Assembly (NCBI RefSeq): GCF_023509035.1
Contig: NZ_CP075583.1
Location: 806,001 to 870,000, forward strand
Origin: Janthinobacterium lividum
GTDB lineage: Bacteria > Pseudomonadota > Gammaproteobacteria > Burkholderiales > Burkholderiaceae_D
DNA: 64,000 nt
Direction of reading: 5' to 3'
Numbering within the stretch: the first letter of the stretch is position 1; each line of letters opens with the position of its first letter. Shown in pieces: positions 30,810 to 39,582 of this stretch. Made by a program: the position numbers and the translations under genes. The notes below the pieces were generated by a model. That model searched no databases. It had not been told where the DNA came from and saw nothing but the letters and a program-made list of their open reading frames with translations.

Positions 30810-30841
30810 TATTATCATAAGTAAATATAAATATGATAATA
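30810..30841. promoter_or_regulatory. AT-rich perfect inverted repeat upstream of the PEP-CTERM gene
   Basis: TATTATCATA and TATGATAATA are exact reverse complements separated by 12 nt, in a strongly AT-rich patch 85 nt upstream of the PEP-CTERM start. It resembles an operator for a dimeric regulator or a promoter region; no binding protein can be named. Confidence 0.5.
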
Positions 30842-30903
30842 AACAATGGGCGAAGAAAGTATGAAAAAGCGTGCGCTACGGTTTTGAAACGGCGCAATAG
30901 CGG

Positions 30904-31686
30904 CTACATATTACGGAACAGCGCCATGAACGGCTGGCTCACGGCCAGGGTTTCCGGCCGCGTTTTCAGACGCAAGGCGCCGCGTCCCACCTCGTCGCGC
31001 GTGACGGATGCCACCATCTTCATGTTGACGATGGTGGAGCGGTGGATCTGCTTGAAAATGGCCGGGTCGAGCACATCGAGTAGTTCGCGGATCGGCTTGC
31101 GCAGCAGCGCCTCGCCATCCGCCGTCATGACAGCCGTGTACTTGGTGTCGGACTGAAAATAGGCGATGTCCTCCACCATGATCAGGCGCGTATCCTTGCC
31201 GCTGCTGGCCGTCAGCCACACCAGCGGCGGCGACTTGGCGGCCGCCGGCAAGGCGCTGCTCAATTGCTGCAGCAAGCCGGCCAGCGCGCCGTCATCCACC
31301 TGAGTCTTGCCGGCCCGTGCCTGCACACGCTGCAAGGTCGCTTGCAGGCGCTCGCGGGCTATGGGTTTCAATAAGTAATCGACGGCGCCCTTGTCGAAGG
31401 CATCGATCGCGTACTGGTCGTAGGCGGTAACGAACACCACCTGCGTGCCCGGACTGGCGTCGAGCGCACCGGCCGCCACTTCCAGCCCCGTCAAGCCCGG
31501 CATGCGGATATCCAGGAAGGCGACGTCGGGTCGCAGGGTGGCGATGGCGTCGAGCGCCGCGCCGCCGTCGTCGCAGGCGGCGACGATGCGCAGTGCCGGC
31601 CACTCTTCGGCCAGCAGGGCCACGAGTGCGTCGCGCAACAGGGTTTCGTCTTCGGCGATGACGCAGCTCATCTCAGGCTGATGCAT
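30904..31686 (-). CDS. LytTR-family response regulator
   Basis: A 260-residue regulator: a receiver domain (about 8-125) with phosphoacceptor Asp in VAFLDIRMPGLTG and Lys in YLLKPIARERL, then a LytTR DNA-binding domain (about 155-260; KDTRLIMVEDIAYFQSDTKYTAVMTADGE, FKQIHRSTIVNM). Its start overlaps the end of the kinase gene by 14 nt, so the pair is one operon with kinase first. LytTR regulators bind paired direct repeats; targets here are unknown. Confidence 0.92.
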   Translation of the reverse strand: MHQPEMSCVIAEDETLLRDALVALLAEEWPALRIVAACDDGGAALDAIATLRPDVAFLDIRMPGLTGLEVAAGALDASPGTQVVFVTAYDQYAIDAFDKGAVDYLLKPIARERLQATLQRVQARAGKTQVDDGALAGLLQQLSSALPAAAKSPPLVWLTASSGKDTRLIMVEDIAYFQSDTKYTAVMTADGEALLRKPIRELLDVLDPAIFKQIHRSTIVNMKMVASVTRDEVGRGALRLKTRPETLAVSQPFMALFRNM

Positions 31687-32938
31687 AGGAGACTCCTTGC
31701 GCCGTGCTGTCGGGCACCGTGATGGTGGCCGTCACGCCATCGGGGAAATTGGCGAGGATGGAAAACGACGCGGCCGCACCATAAGTCAGGCGCAGGCGTT
31801 CGCGCACATTGCGCAAGCCGATGCCCGTGCCGGCGCCGTCGTCGCTGAAACCCTTGCCGTCGTCGGCCACCGTGACGATCACCGTACCGTTGCCACTGCG
31901 CGCCATGATCCAGATGGTGCCGCCGCCGCTTTTCGGCTCCAGGCCATGCTTGATGGCGTTTTCCACCAGGGTTTGCAGCATCATCGGCGGCAACTCCGCC
32001 TGGCGCAGGTATTGCGGTACCTCGATCTGCAGGTTCAGGCGTCCGCCCATGCGAATTTTCAGGATATCGAGATAGGCGCGCGCCCGTTCCAGTTCCGTGC
32101 CCAGGGTCGACATCGATTGTTCCGTGCGCGGCAGCGAGTGGCGCAGGTACAGGATGAGGTTGCCCAGCATCTCGTCGGCGCGCACGGGATCGCTGCGCGT
32201 GAGCAGTTGCGCGCTGGCCAGGGTGTTGTACAGGAAGTGCGGCTCGACCTGCGCATGCAGCAGGCTCAGCTTGGCCACCGTGAGTTCCTTTTCCGTCACC
32301 GTCTGGCGCGCCTCGGCCTGTTCGCCGCGACGGCGCTGCGCCACCCGGCGCGTCATTGCCCGCGTCACCGCTTCCGCGTTTTCCAGGTTGCTGCCATGGT
32401 CGACGAGGAACCAGTCGGTCCAGGCATTGCGCGCCGGCTCGCAGATCAGGGTCACGCTGCCCGCCTCGCCATTCGGCGTGACGGTGGCGAGGATCTGGTT
32501 CGGCCGCGGCTCAAGGAAACTCAGCACGCGCATGCGGGGCAAGCCCGTGTGCGTGTAGGGCGCGGCGCGGCGCACGCGGGCCTGCACCTGCAGGCTGTCA
32601 CGCGCGCTTTCGACCACTTCGCTGCCCGGCAGTTCGCGGATGGCCGCGTCGATCATGTCGAACGCCTCGCCCGCCTCGAACGGGATCTCGATCTGGCGCC
32701 GCTGGCGGCTCGACAGGGTGCTGGCATTGACGGCGCCGGCGATCAGGCGCACGCGCCGCACGTGCGAAAACGCATTCGTGATGACGGCGCTGGCCAACAG
32801 TGCGCCGACGATGACAAAGAAGCCTTCCGTATGCCCGAAGATATAGCGCAGGAAATTCTCGACCAGGACCGCCGTGGCGATGATGTACGTGACCATCGTG
32901 GCCAGGGTGATGCGCAGGATAAAGAAGAGGCTAGTCAT
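31673..32938 (-). CDS. LytS/YehU-type sensor histidine kinase
   Basis: A 421-residue inner-membrane kinase. Two hydrophobic segments (about 5-30 and 40-62) are followed by a cytoplasmic region, then the His_kinase domain with phospho-His in HAQVEPHFLYNTLASAQ (near residue 237), and an HATPase_c domain with N-box LVENAIKHGLEPK and G-boxes DDGKGFSDDGAGTGIGLRNVRERL. It is paired with the overlapping LytTR regulator. ATG 32938 starts the first membrane helix; the longer frame is rejected. The signal sensed is unknown. Confidence 0.9.
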   Translation of the reverse strand: MTSLFFILRITLATMVTYIIATAVLVENFLRYIFGHTEGFFVIVGALLASAVITNAFSHVRRVRLIAGAVNASTLSSRQRRQIEIPFEAGEAFDMIDAAIRELPGSEVVESARDSLQVQARVRRAAPYTHTGLPRMRVLSFLEPRPNQILATVTPNGEAGSVTLICEPARNAWTDWFLVDHGSNLENAEAVTRAMTRRVAQRRRGEQAEARQTVTEKELTVAKLSLLHAQVEPHFLYNTLASAQLLTRSDPVRADEMLGNLILYLRHSLPRTEQSMSTLGTELERARAYLDILKIRMGGRLNLQIEVPQYLRQAELPPMMLQTLVENAIKHGLEPKSGGGTIWIMARSGNGTVIVTVADDGKGFSDDGAGTGIGLRNVRERLRLTYGAAASFSILANFPDGVTATITVPDSTAQGVSYASA

Positions 32939-33078
32939 GATTTTTCCTTGGGGTGTGAAGTGGGCCAAGCATAACCATCGGCCCCGGCGACGGTGGCCAT
33001 TATGCGATGGAAGCCCGGTAGTGGCGACAAAGGCATCAAAATAAAGCACCAATCCGCGCCGTCACGAAATAAAATAGC

Positions 33079-33090
33079 TTGCAATTAAAT
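33079..33090. promoter_or_regulatory. Possible MarR/OhrR-type operator upstream of ohr
   Basis: TTGCAATTAAAT sits in an AT-rich patch about 140 nt upstream of ohr and resembles operators of OhrR-type regulators, which favour AATT-centred palindromes. The match is partial, no ohrR gene is nearby, and the promoter has not been located. Confidence 0.3.
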
Positions 33091-33222
33091 AGCGCGCGAT
33101 ATATATTGAGCACATGGACGCTGCAATCGCTTCTTCAGACGGGCATCCTGGGGCACTAGCCCACGAAACAAGTAGCACACTATTTAGTAGCCAACTATTT
33201 TATCCATACTAAGGAAACCATC

Positions 33223-33648
33223 ATGTCGATCAAACAAGTCCTGTACCGCGCCCAAGCTACCGCCACCGGAGGCCGCGAAGGCCGTGCCGTCTCGTCCGAC
33301 AATGTGCTGGACGTCAAGCTGACCACGCCAAAAGAACTGGGCGGCAATGGCGCCGTCGGCACCAATCCGGAGCAGCTGTTTGCCGCTGGCTACTCGGCCT
33401 GCTTCATCGGCGCCATGAAATTCGTCGGCGGCCGCGACAAGATCGCCCTGCCAGCGGACCTGTCCATCGAAGGTAACGTCGGCATCGGCGCCATCGACAC
33501 GGGCTTCGGCATCGAAGTGGAACTGAAAATTTCGCTGCCAGGCATGGAACGCGCCGCCGCCGAAGCGCTGGTCGCCGCCGCCCACATCGTCTGCCCATAC
33601 TCGAACGCCACGCGCGGCAACATCGACGTCACGCTGACGATCGTGTAA
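33223..33648 (+). CDS. ohr: Organic hydroperoxide resistance protein
   Basis: A 141-residue OsmC/Ohr-fold peroxidase that reduces organic hydroperoxides. The two active-site Cys are in SACFIGAMK (near 61) and [11 protein letters not shown] (near 125), and the catalytic Arg-containing loop is present. An AGGAAA site precedes the ATG. The usual partner ohrR, a MarR-type repressor, is not adjacent; the region upstream contains an AT-rich candidate operator. Confidence 0.95.
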   Translation: MSIKQVLYRAQATATGGREGRAVSSDNVLDVKLTTPKELGGNGAVGTNPEQLFAAGYSACFIGAMKFVGGRDKIALPADLSIEGNVGIGAIDTGFGIEVELKISLPGMERAAAEALVAAAHIVCPYSNATRGNIDVTLTIV

Positions 33649-33691
33649 TAGCAGAAAAAAAAAGGGCTGCACGCTCTGTCGCTCTGTATAT

Positions 33692-33724
33692 CCCCGGCCG
33701 CGCCCTGGCGCCGCCGGGGATTTT
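33692..33724 (+). terminator. Intrinsic terminator after ohr
   Basis: CCCCGGC and GCCGGGG form a 7-bp stem around a GC-rich 14-nt loop, followed by ATTTT. It lies about 45 nt past the ohr stop, between ohr and the convergent DJ-1/PfpI gene. Confidence 0.6.
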
Positions 33725-33727
33725 CCG

Positions 33728-34561
33728 TTAACGCAGCGCCTGCAGCAGCTTGTCTGCCAGAGCCGGCGCCGAGGCGGGGTTCTGTCCCGTGATCAGTTCG
33801 CGGTCGACCACGACGTTGCTGGTCCACGGCGCCTGGTTCTGTACATACCGCGCGCCGGCCGCCTGCAAGCCCGACTGCGGATAAAACTTCATCGTCCCGC
33901 CCTTCAGCGAGCCCTGCGCCGCCGTCTCTTCCTCATTACTGATCACCGTCATGCGGTAGCCGCTGTAGATCCAGGCGGCTGGCTTGGCGGGCGTCCGGCC
34001 CGCTTCCAGCGCGGCCACAAATGCTCCCGTTTGCGGCAAGGCCGACAGCAGTGCGATGGGGCCATGGCACAGCAGCGCCGTCGGCTTGCCGTCCGCATGG
34101 AACTGGCGCAGCAAGGCGCCCAGGCTGGCGTCCTTCAACAGATCCTGCATCGGCGCGTGGCCGCCCGGCACCAGCACAGCCGCATAGTGGCCATAGCCGA
34201 TCTGCTCCACCCGTTTCAGGCTGATCACAGGCGAACGGCCCGGCACTGTCAGCGCCAGCTGGTCCAGCAGCGCCTTGTGCGCCGCGTGCGCGGTGGCGTC
34301 GCCGCCAAAATAATCGACCGTATCCGAGCTGGCGTCCAGGGTGGGCGCCTTACCCTGCGGCGTGGCAAAAGTCACTGTATGGCCCGCATCGAGCAGCTTT
34401 TTCACGGGCTGCATCAATTCATTCAGATAAAAGCCCGTCGGGAAGACCTTGCCGTCGCGCAGCTCAAGGTGGTCCGCATCCGACAGCACGACGAGGACGT
34501 CGGCCGCCTGGGCAGTGGAAAAGGCGGCCAGCAACAGGCTGCTGATCAGTAATTTTTTCAT
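33728..34561 (-). CDS. Exported DJ-1/PfpI family protein
   Basis: A 277-residue protein with a clean signal peptide (MKKLLISSLLLAAFSTAQA) and a DJ-1/PfpI glutamine-amidotransferase-like fold: ADVLVVLSDADHLEL, GGHAPMQDLLKD and the nucleophile elbow LLCHGPIALLSAL with its Cys. The layout is like Hsp31/glyoxalase III-type members, but export is unusual because most are cytosolic. ATG 34561 is chosen because it begins the signal peptide; the upstream frame is polar and Ser-rich. It is divergent from a LysR regulator, which probably controls it. Confidence 0.82.
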   Translation of the reverse strand: MKKLLISSLLLAAFSTAQAADVLVVLSDADHLELRDGKVFPTGFYLNELMQPVKKLLDAGHTVTFATPQGKAPTLDASSDTVDYFGGDATAHAAHKALLDQLALTVPGRSPVISLKRVEQIGYGHYAAVLVPGGHAPMQDLLKDASLGALLRQFHADGKPTALLCHGPIALLSALPQTGAFVAALEAGRTPAKPAAWIYSGYRMTVISNEEETAAQGSLKGGTMKFYPQSGLQAAGARYVQNQAPWTSNVVVDRELITGQNPASAPALADKLLQALR

Positions 34562-34682
34562 GGTGTAACCTTTCTGTAGAGAGGTCACCAGCATATTCCG
34601 AATCAAAATACATAAAAATGATGAATAATGTACAGCACTGATGCGTAATACGACTGAATAGAAGCGCCGAATAGGACAAGAC

Positions 34683-35591
34683 ATGGACAAATTACAGGCG
34701 ATGCAGCTATTTCGCCGCGTGGCCGAGCTGGGCAGCTTTCGCCGCGCGGCCGACGAACTGGACCTGTCGGCGTCGTATGTGAGCCGGCGCATCGGCCAGC
34801 TGGAGCAGGAACTCGGCGGACGCCTGATGACGCGCACCACGCGCCAGCTGGCCCTGACGGAAACGGGCGCCGCCTACCTCGAGCACTGCCGCAAGCTGCT
34901 CGACGAACTGGCGCAGGCGGAAGACATGGTGGCCCATTCGACGGCGCATGTGACGGGCCGCTTGCGCATCAACGCGCCGCTGACGCTGGGCGTGGGCGAA
35001 CTGGCCGAAGGCCTGGCCGATTTCATGGCCGACTGGCCCGCGCTGCGCCTGGACGTCGACCTGAAGGATGAGTACGTCGACTTGGCGGCAGCCAACTACG
35101 ACCTGGGCTTTCGCGTCACCACCGCGCTTACCGATTCAAGCTATGTGGCGCGCCACATCCACGACTACCGCCTGCACATCTGCTGCGCGCCCGCCTACCT
35201 GGAACGCCACGGCCCCCTGCTCGCCCCCACGGACCTGACGCGCCAGCGCTGCTTCATCTACAGCCACGCCCTGTTCGGCAGCCGCTGGCCGCTGCGCCAT
35301 GCGGGACCGCACAGCGACATCGAAGTGCCGAACTGGGTACGCACGAACAACACGCTGTTCATGCGCAGCCTGATCCTGCGCGGCCTGGGCATCGGCATCC
35401 TGCCCACCTTCGTCTGCCGCGCGGAACTGGCCAGCGGCGCCCTGGTCGAGCTGTTTCCAGAAATCGAGCGCCCCAGCCTGGCACTGTTTGCCATCTACCC
35501 GTCGCGCCAGCTGGTGGCGCCCCGCGTGACGCGCTGCATCGAGCACCTGAAGCAGTGGTATGCGCAGCGCTATCCCACGCCGGCGGCGTGA
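34683..35591 (+). CDS. LysR-type transcriptional regulator
   Basis: A 302-residue regulator with the CrgA-like LysR layout: helix-turn-helix MDKLQAMQLFRRVAELGSFRRAADELDLSASYVSRRIGQLEQELG, then a substrate-binding domain with the family phrase GLGIGILPTFVCRAEL. It is divergent from the exported DJ-1/PfpI gene with a 121-nt AT-rich intergenic region that could hold a shared operator (TACAGCACTGATGCGTAATA lies within it). The inducer is not known. Confidence 0.9.
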   Translation: MDKLQAMQLFRRVAELGSFRRAADELDLSASYVSRRIGQLEQELGGRLMTRTTRQLALTETGAAYLEHCRKLLDELAQAEDMVAHSTAHVTGRLRINAPLTLGVGELAEGLADFMADWPALRLDVDLKDEYVDLAAANYDLGFRVTTALTDSSYVARHIHDYRLHICCAPAYLERHGPLLAPTDLTRQRCFIYSHALFGSRWPLRHAGPHSDIEVPNWVRTNNTLFMRSLILRGLGIGILPTFVCRAELASGALVELFPEIERPSLALFAIYPSRQLVAPRVTRCIEHLKQWYAQRYPTPAA

Positions 35592-35631
35592 AGCCGGTAA
35601 AATCACGGCCACTCTCAATCAAGGATGCCCC

Positions 35632-36108
35632 ATGATCACCTGGCAATGGAACACGTTCGACGAACTCGGCCCTCACGATTTGTACCAGGTGCTGGCCCTG
35701 CGCCAGCGCGTGTTCGTCATCGAACAGCAGTGTATTTACCCGGATCTCGATGGCCATGACCAACAAGCCATGCATTTGCTGGGCTGGCAAACGGTCGACG
35801 GCCAGCGCCGGCTGGCCGCATATCTGAGGGTGCTGGCGCCCGGCGCCAAGTATGTGGAAATGTCGCTGGGCCGCGTGCTGACGGCGCCCGAGGCGCGCAC
35901 CACGGGCGCCGGCAAACAGCTGCTGTTTGAGGGCATCGCGCGCGCCGAACGCCAGCACCCTGGCCACGCCATCCGCATCGGCGCGCAGCAGTACCTTGAG
36001 CGCTTCTATCAATCCTTCGGCTTTGTTACCGTCAGCGCGCCCTACGACGAAGATGGCATACAGCACGTCGACATGCTGCGCGCGGTGCAGCCGGAAGCGG
36101 CGGCATGA
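35632..36108 (+). CDS. elaA: GNAT family N-acetyltransferase, ElaA type
   Basis: A 158-residue acetyltransferase matching the ElaA subfamily: W-x-TFDELGPHDLYQVLALRQRVFVIEQQCIYPDLDGHDQ near the N-terminus, and the acetyl-CoA pyrophosphate loop region around TGAGKQLLFEGI. The substrate of ElaA is unknown. ATG 35632 follows AAGGATG and fits the family start. Its stop overlaps the next gene by 4 nt (ATGA), so the two are co-translated. Confidence 0.9.
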   Translation: MITWQWNTFDELGPHDLYQVLALRQRVFVIEQQCIYPDLDGHDQQAMHLLGWQTVDGQRRLAAYLRVLAPGAKYVEMSLGRVLTAPEARTTGAGKQLLFEGIARAERQHPGHAIRIGAQQYLERFYQSFGFVTVSAPYDEDGIQHVDMLRAVQPEAAA

Positions 36109-36782
36109 CGACGGCCCTCATTTCCTGGAGCGGCGGCAAGGATTCCTGCCTGGCCCTGTGGCGCGCGCGCAACGCTGGCATGGCCGTGCCGCTGTTGATC
36201 ACGGCGATGGATGAAGATGGCCGCAAATCGCGCTCGCACGGCGTGCCGCCGGAATTGCTCGCAGCGCAGGCGGCCAGCCTGGGCGCGCGCCTGCAGCGCT
36301 ATCACGCCAGCTGGGCCAGTTACGAGGAGAAATTCATCGCCATGCTGCGCGCGGCGAAAGACGAGGGCATAGTCCACGCGATCTTCGGCGACATCGACTT
36401 GCAGCCGCACCGCGACTGGGAAGAAAAAGTCTGCGCCGCTGCCGGCCTGACGGCCCACCTGCCGCTGTGGGGCGAAGCGCGGCGCGCGCTTGTCGACGAA
36501 TTTCTCGCCGCCGGCTTCAAGGCCATCGTCGTCTGCATCAATGGCCAGCACCTGCCGCGCGAATTTTGCGGGCGCGAGTTCGACGCCGCCTTTTTGGCCG
36601 ACCTGCCGCCCGGCGTCGACGCCTGCGGCGAAAACGGCGAATTCCACACCTTCGTCTACGACGGCCCCGCCTTCAGCGCACCGGTGGCGCTGCGCCGCAC
36701 GCAGGTGCTGCAATACGACGCGCCAGCCAATCTGGGCGGCGCCACGTATTACTTCCAGGAACTGGCCCCGCCTGTGGCCTAA
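36105..36782 (+). CDS. DUF71/diphthine-ammonia ligase family ATPase
   Basis: A 225-residue adenine-nucleotide alpha hydrolase-like enzyme: the PP-loop SWSGGKDSCLALWRA at residues 6-20, GVPPELLAAQA, and the conserved FGDIDLQPHRDWEEKVC and GREFDAAFLADLP segments. Eukaryotic relatives amidate diphthine; bacteria lack diphthamide, so a different ATP-dependent amidation is likely, possibly linked to B12 salvage in some taxa. It overlaps elaA by 4 nt. Confidence 0.85.
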   Translation: MTTALISWSGGKDSCLALWRARNAGMAVPLLITAMDEDGRKSRSHGVPPELLAAQAASLGARLQRYHASWASYEEKFIAMLRAAKDEGIVHAIFGDIDLQPHRDWEEKVCAAAGLTAHLPLWGEARRALVDEFLAAGFKAIVVCINGQHLPREFCGREFDAAFLADLPPGVDACGENGEFHTFVYDGPAFSAPVALRRTQVLQYDAPANLGGATYYFQELAPPVA

Positions 36783-36797
36783 CGAGGCCGCCAAAGC

Positions 36798-36826
36798 AAA
36801 AAGGGCGATTCCGTGGAATCGCCCTT
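36798..36826 (-). terminator. Intrinsic terminator after the FKBP gene
   Basis: On the minus strand GGGCGATTCC and GGAATCGCCC form a 10-bp stem with a 2-nt connector, followed by TTTTT. The open reading frame of the FKBP gene as written runs straight through it, which supports a base-count error at its 3' end. Confidence 0.8.
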
Positions 36827-36848
36827 GTCCCTGCTGCCCTGCGCGTGC

Positions 36849-37311
36849 TTATTTTTTTCGTCACGGCGACCAGCTTGACTTCAAACAGCAAGCCAGCGTA
36901 GCCAGGAATCTTCGGCGAACTGCCAGCCTTGCCATAACCCAGGTCATACGGAATGGCCAGCGTGCGCGTGCCACCGACCTGCATGCCGACCAGGCCGCGG
37001 TCCCAGCCCAGGATGACCTGGCCGATGCCCAGGACGAAAGTAAAACCGGCGCCCGCCGGGCTTGCATCGAACTGCACACCTTTGTTGCCCGGCTTGCTTG
37101 CGTCATACAGCCAGCCCGTGTAGGTCACCGTCAGGGTATCGCCCGCCGCGGCGGTCGCGCCGGTGCCTTTCACCAGGTCAGGAAAGGCGAACTCTTTCAC
37201 TTGCGTATTCGGGTCAAGCACGACCGGCTTCTCGGTGTTGGCAGCGGCACCGCAAGCGGTCAGGGCCACGGCGCAAACGAGGGTGGCGATTATTTGAAAT
37301 ACCGATTTCAT
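36849..37311 (-). CDS. FKBP-type peptidyl-prolyl isomerase lipoprotein, end shifted by run length
   Basis: Residues 1-20 form a lipoprotein signal with lipobox LTAC, so the protein is membrane-anchored in the envelope. The rest is a single FKBP domain: GDTLTVTYTGWLYD, FDAS, FTFVLGIGQVILGWDRGLVGMQVGG, and LLFEVKLVAV. It helps periplasmic proteins fold by proline isomerisation. After VAVTKK the frame meets a seven-A run (minus strand; 36852-36858) and as written continues to 36673, through a terminator and into the convergent DUF71 gene. With six As a stop follows at once, giving 153 residues, which is taken as the real end here. Confidence 0.85.
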
Positions 37312-37467
37312 GGTTTCCCTTTAAATATTGGTGTATGGCTAAGGCCCGTACGGTGCGGACCGGTACGGGCTGCAGTTTAACAGGAGTCGCCTGCTGCATT
37401 TGTAAGCAGACGTAAGCGCGGCGGAAAATTATGCACCCACGCAACGTTGCCACAATAGCCACGCCAT

Positions 37468-39344
37468 CTAGATTTCCACCTGCGTACCCAGTTCGATCAC
37501 CCGGTTGCTCGGAATCTGATAGTAGTCGGCCGCCGTGGCGCATTGCGCGACATGGTGACGAACAGGTGCTCGCGCCACGGCATCATGCCGGCACCCGGCG
37601 TCGAGATGATGGTCTGGCGCGCGATGAAGAACGACGTTTCCATCATCTCGAAGTCCAGTCCCTGCTCGGCGCACTGCGCCAGCGCAGCCGGAATGTCCGG
37701 TTCATCCTTGAAGCCGTAATGCACATTGACCTGGTAGCACTGATGACCCAAGTCCACCACGCGCACGCGCTCGGATGGCGCCACCCACGGCTCTTCATGC
37801 ATGAAGACGGTGAGGAAGATCACCCGTTCGTGCAACACTTTGTTGTGCAGCAAGTTGTGCAGCAGCGCATGCGGCACGCCGTCCGTTTCGCCGCGCAGGA
37901 AGATGGCCGTGCCGGATACACGCAGCGGCGGCGCGATGAATAGCGACGAGAGGAAATCGTCGAGCGGAATCGCATGTTTTTCCAAATTCTGGAACACCAG
38001 CTGGCGGCCCCGCTTCCAGGTCAGCATGATGATGAACAGGATGGCGCCCAGCAGCAGCGGGAACCAGCCGCCGTGGAACAGTTTCAGGGAACTGGCCGCG
38101 AACAGGTTGACATCGATGATCAGGAAGAAACCGGTGGCAGCCCAGCACAGCAGCAAATTCATCTTCCAGCGGTAACGGATGACAAAGAAGGTCAGGATCG
38201 TGGTGGCCAGCATGGTGGCCGTGACGGCGATGCCATAGGCGGCGGCCAGCTTTTCCGAAGAGCCAAAACCGACCACGGCCAGCAGCACCACGGCCAGTTG
38301 CAGCCAGTTGACGGCAGGGATGTAGATCTGCCCGATTTCGCTTTCCGACGTGTGGCGCACGCGCATGCGCGGCAAGAAGCCCAGCGCGATGGCTTGCTTG
38401 GTCATCGAGAAGGTACCGGAAATGGTCGCCTGCGAGGCGATCACGGTGGCCATGGTCGACAAAATCACCAGCGGATACACGCTCCAGGCGCCCAGCTGCT
38501 GGTAGAACGGATTAGAAATGGCTTCCGGATGCGCCAGCAGCAGCCCGCCCTGGCCCAGATAGTTCAGCGCCAGCGCGGGAAAGGCGATCAGGAACCAGGC
38601 CATGCGGATCGGCTTTTTGCCGAAATGGCCCATGTCGGCGTACAGCGCCTCAGCGCCCGTCAGCGCCAGCACCACGGCTCCCAGCGACAGGAAGGCGATG
38701 CGCCCATTATCCAACAAGAAAGCCACCGCGTGCAGGGGATTGACGGCGGCCAGGATGGCTGGCGACTTGATGATGTTGACCACACCCATGCAGGCGAGCG
38801 CGACAAACCATATCAGCATGATGGGAGCGAAGAAACGGCCGATGCCGGCCGTACCGTGCGACTGCACTGAATACAGCGCCACCAGCACGGCGATCGTCAG
38901 CCACACCACATACGGGCTGAAGGCAGGCGTGGCCACTTCCAGGCCTTCGATCGCCGACAGCACGGAAATGGCCGGCGTGATCACGCTGTCGCCATAGAAC
39001 AGGGTGGCGCCAAAGACGCCGATCACCATCAGCGGCACATGCCAGCGCGACGATTTGCTGACAGATGACAGCACCAGCGCCATCAGGGCCATGATGCCGC
39101 CCTCGCCGCGGTTGTCGGCACGCAGCACCAGGGTCACGTACTTGAGCGAGACGATAAGGGTCAGGCCCCAGAAAATCAGCGAGACAATGCCCAGCAGGTT
39201 GTTATGCGTGACCGCCAGGCCGTGGGCAGGGTCAAACACCGTCTTCAGGGTGTACAGCGGACTGGTGCCGATATCGCCATAGACGATGCCGACGGCAGCC
39301 AGTGTCAAGCCAACCAGGCTGCTTTTTTTATGTTCCGACGTCAA
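37468..39344 (-). pseudogene. kup: Low-affinity potassium transporter Kup, frameshifted near the 3' end
   Basis: Kup imports K+ with H+. Twelve membrane segments fill residues 10-430 (LAAVGIVYGDIGTSPLYTL, GEGGIMALMALVL, YGDSVITPAISVL), followed by a cytoplasmic domain. The frame shifts near 37540, in HLFVTMSRNA, only 25 residues from the end; adding one base restores ADYYQIPSNRVIELGTQVEI, the standard Kup C-terminus, and the stop at 37468. Corrected length is 625, against 622 in E. coli. Start TTG 39344 is preferred: a sigma70-like promoter lies just upstream, so the ATG at 39437 would be outside the transcript. Confidence 0.9.
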
Positions 39345-39375
39345 GGTTGCACCCGTTTTTGTTTTGTTGCATCGC

Positions 39376-39404
39376 ACAATATGATAGGTATTAGCAAATA
39401 GCAA
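39376..39404 (-). promoter_or_regulatory. Sigma70-like promoter of kup
   Basis: On the minus strand TTGCTA and TATTGT are separated by exactly 17 nt in an AT-rich patch, about 32 nt before the proposed TTG start. This supports starting kup at 39344 rather than at an upstream ATG. Confidence 0.55.
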
Positions 39405-39582
39405 GAGTATTTTTGCATGGTTCCGCAGCTGCCCCAAAGTCGTGGTTTTGTGCCGCTCCGCCTTGCTGCGCGGGCTTGCGGCCAGTAATTTGTTGCCATT
39501 CTACCCCTCGCCAGCGGCGCCGGGCAGCCCCCGATGTTTTCAGCCATAATGACAGACTGTCTACTCTTCAGCGAACCCCATC

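Noticed and set aside
36673..36848. C-terminal extension of the FKBP frame into the DUF71 gene
   Set aside because: It reads through a strong terminator and overlaps a convergent gene. A seven-A run explains the missed stop.
39345..39437. The upstream ATG at 39437 as the kup start
   Set aside because: The added 31 residues are not like Kup, and a promoter-like pair of hexamers lies within them.
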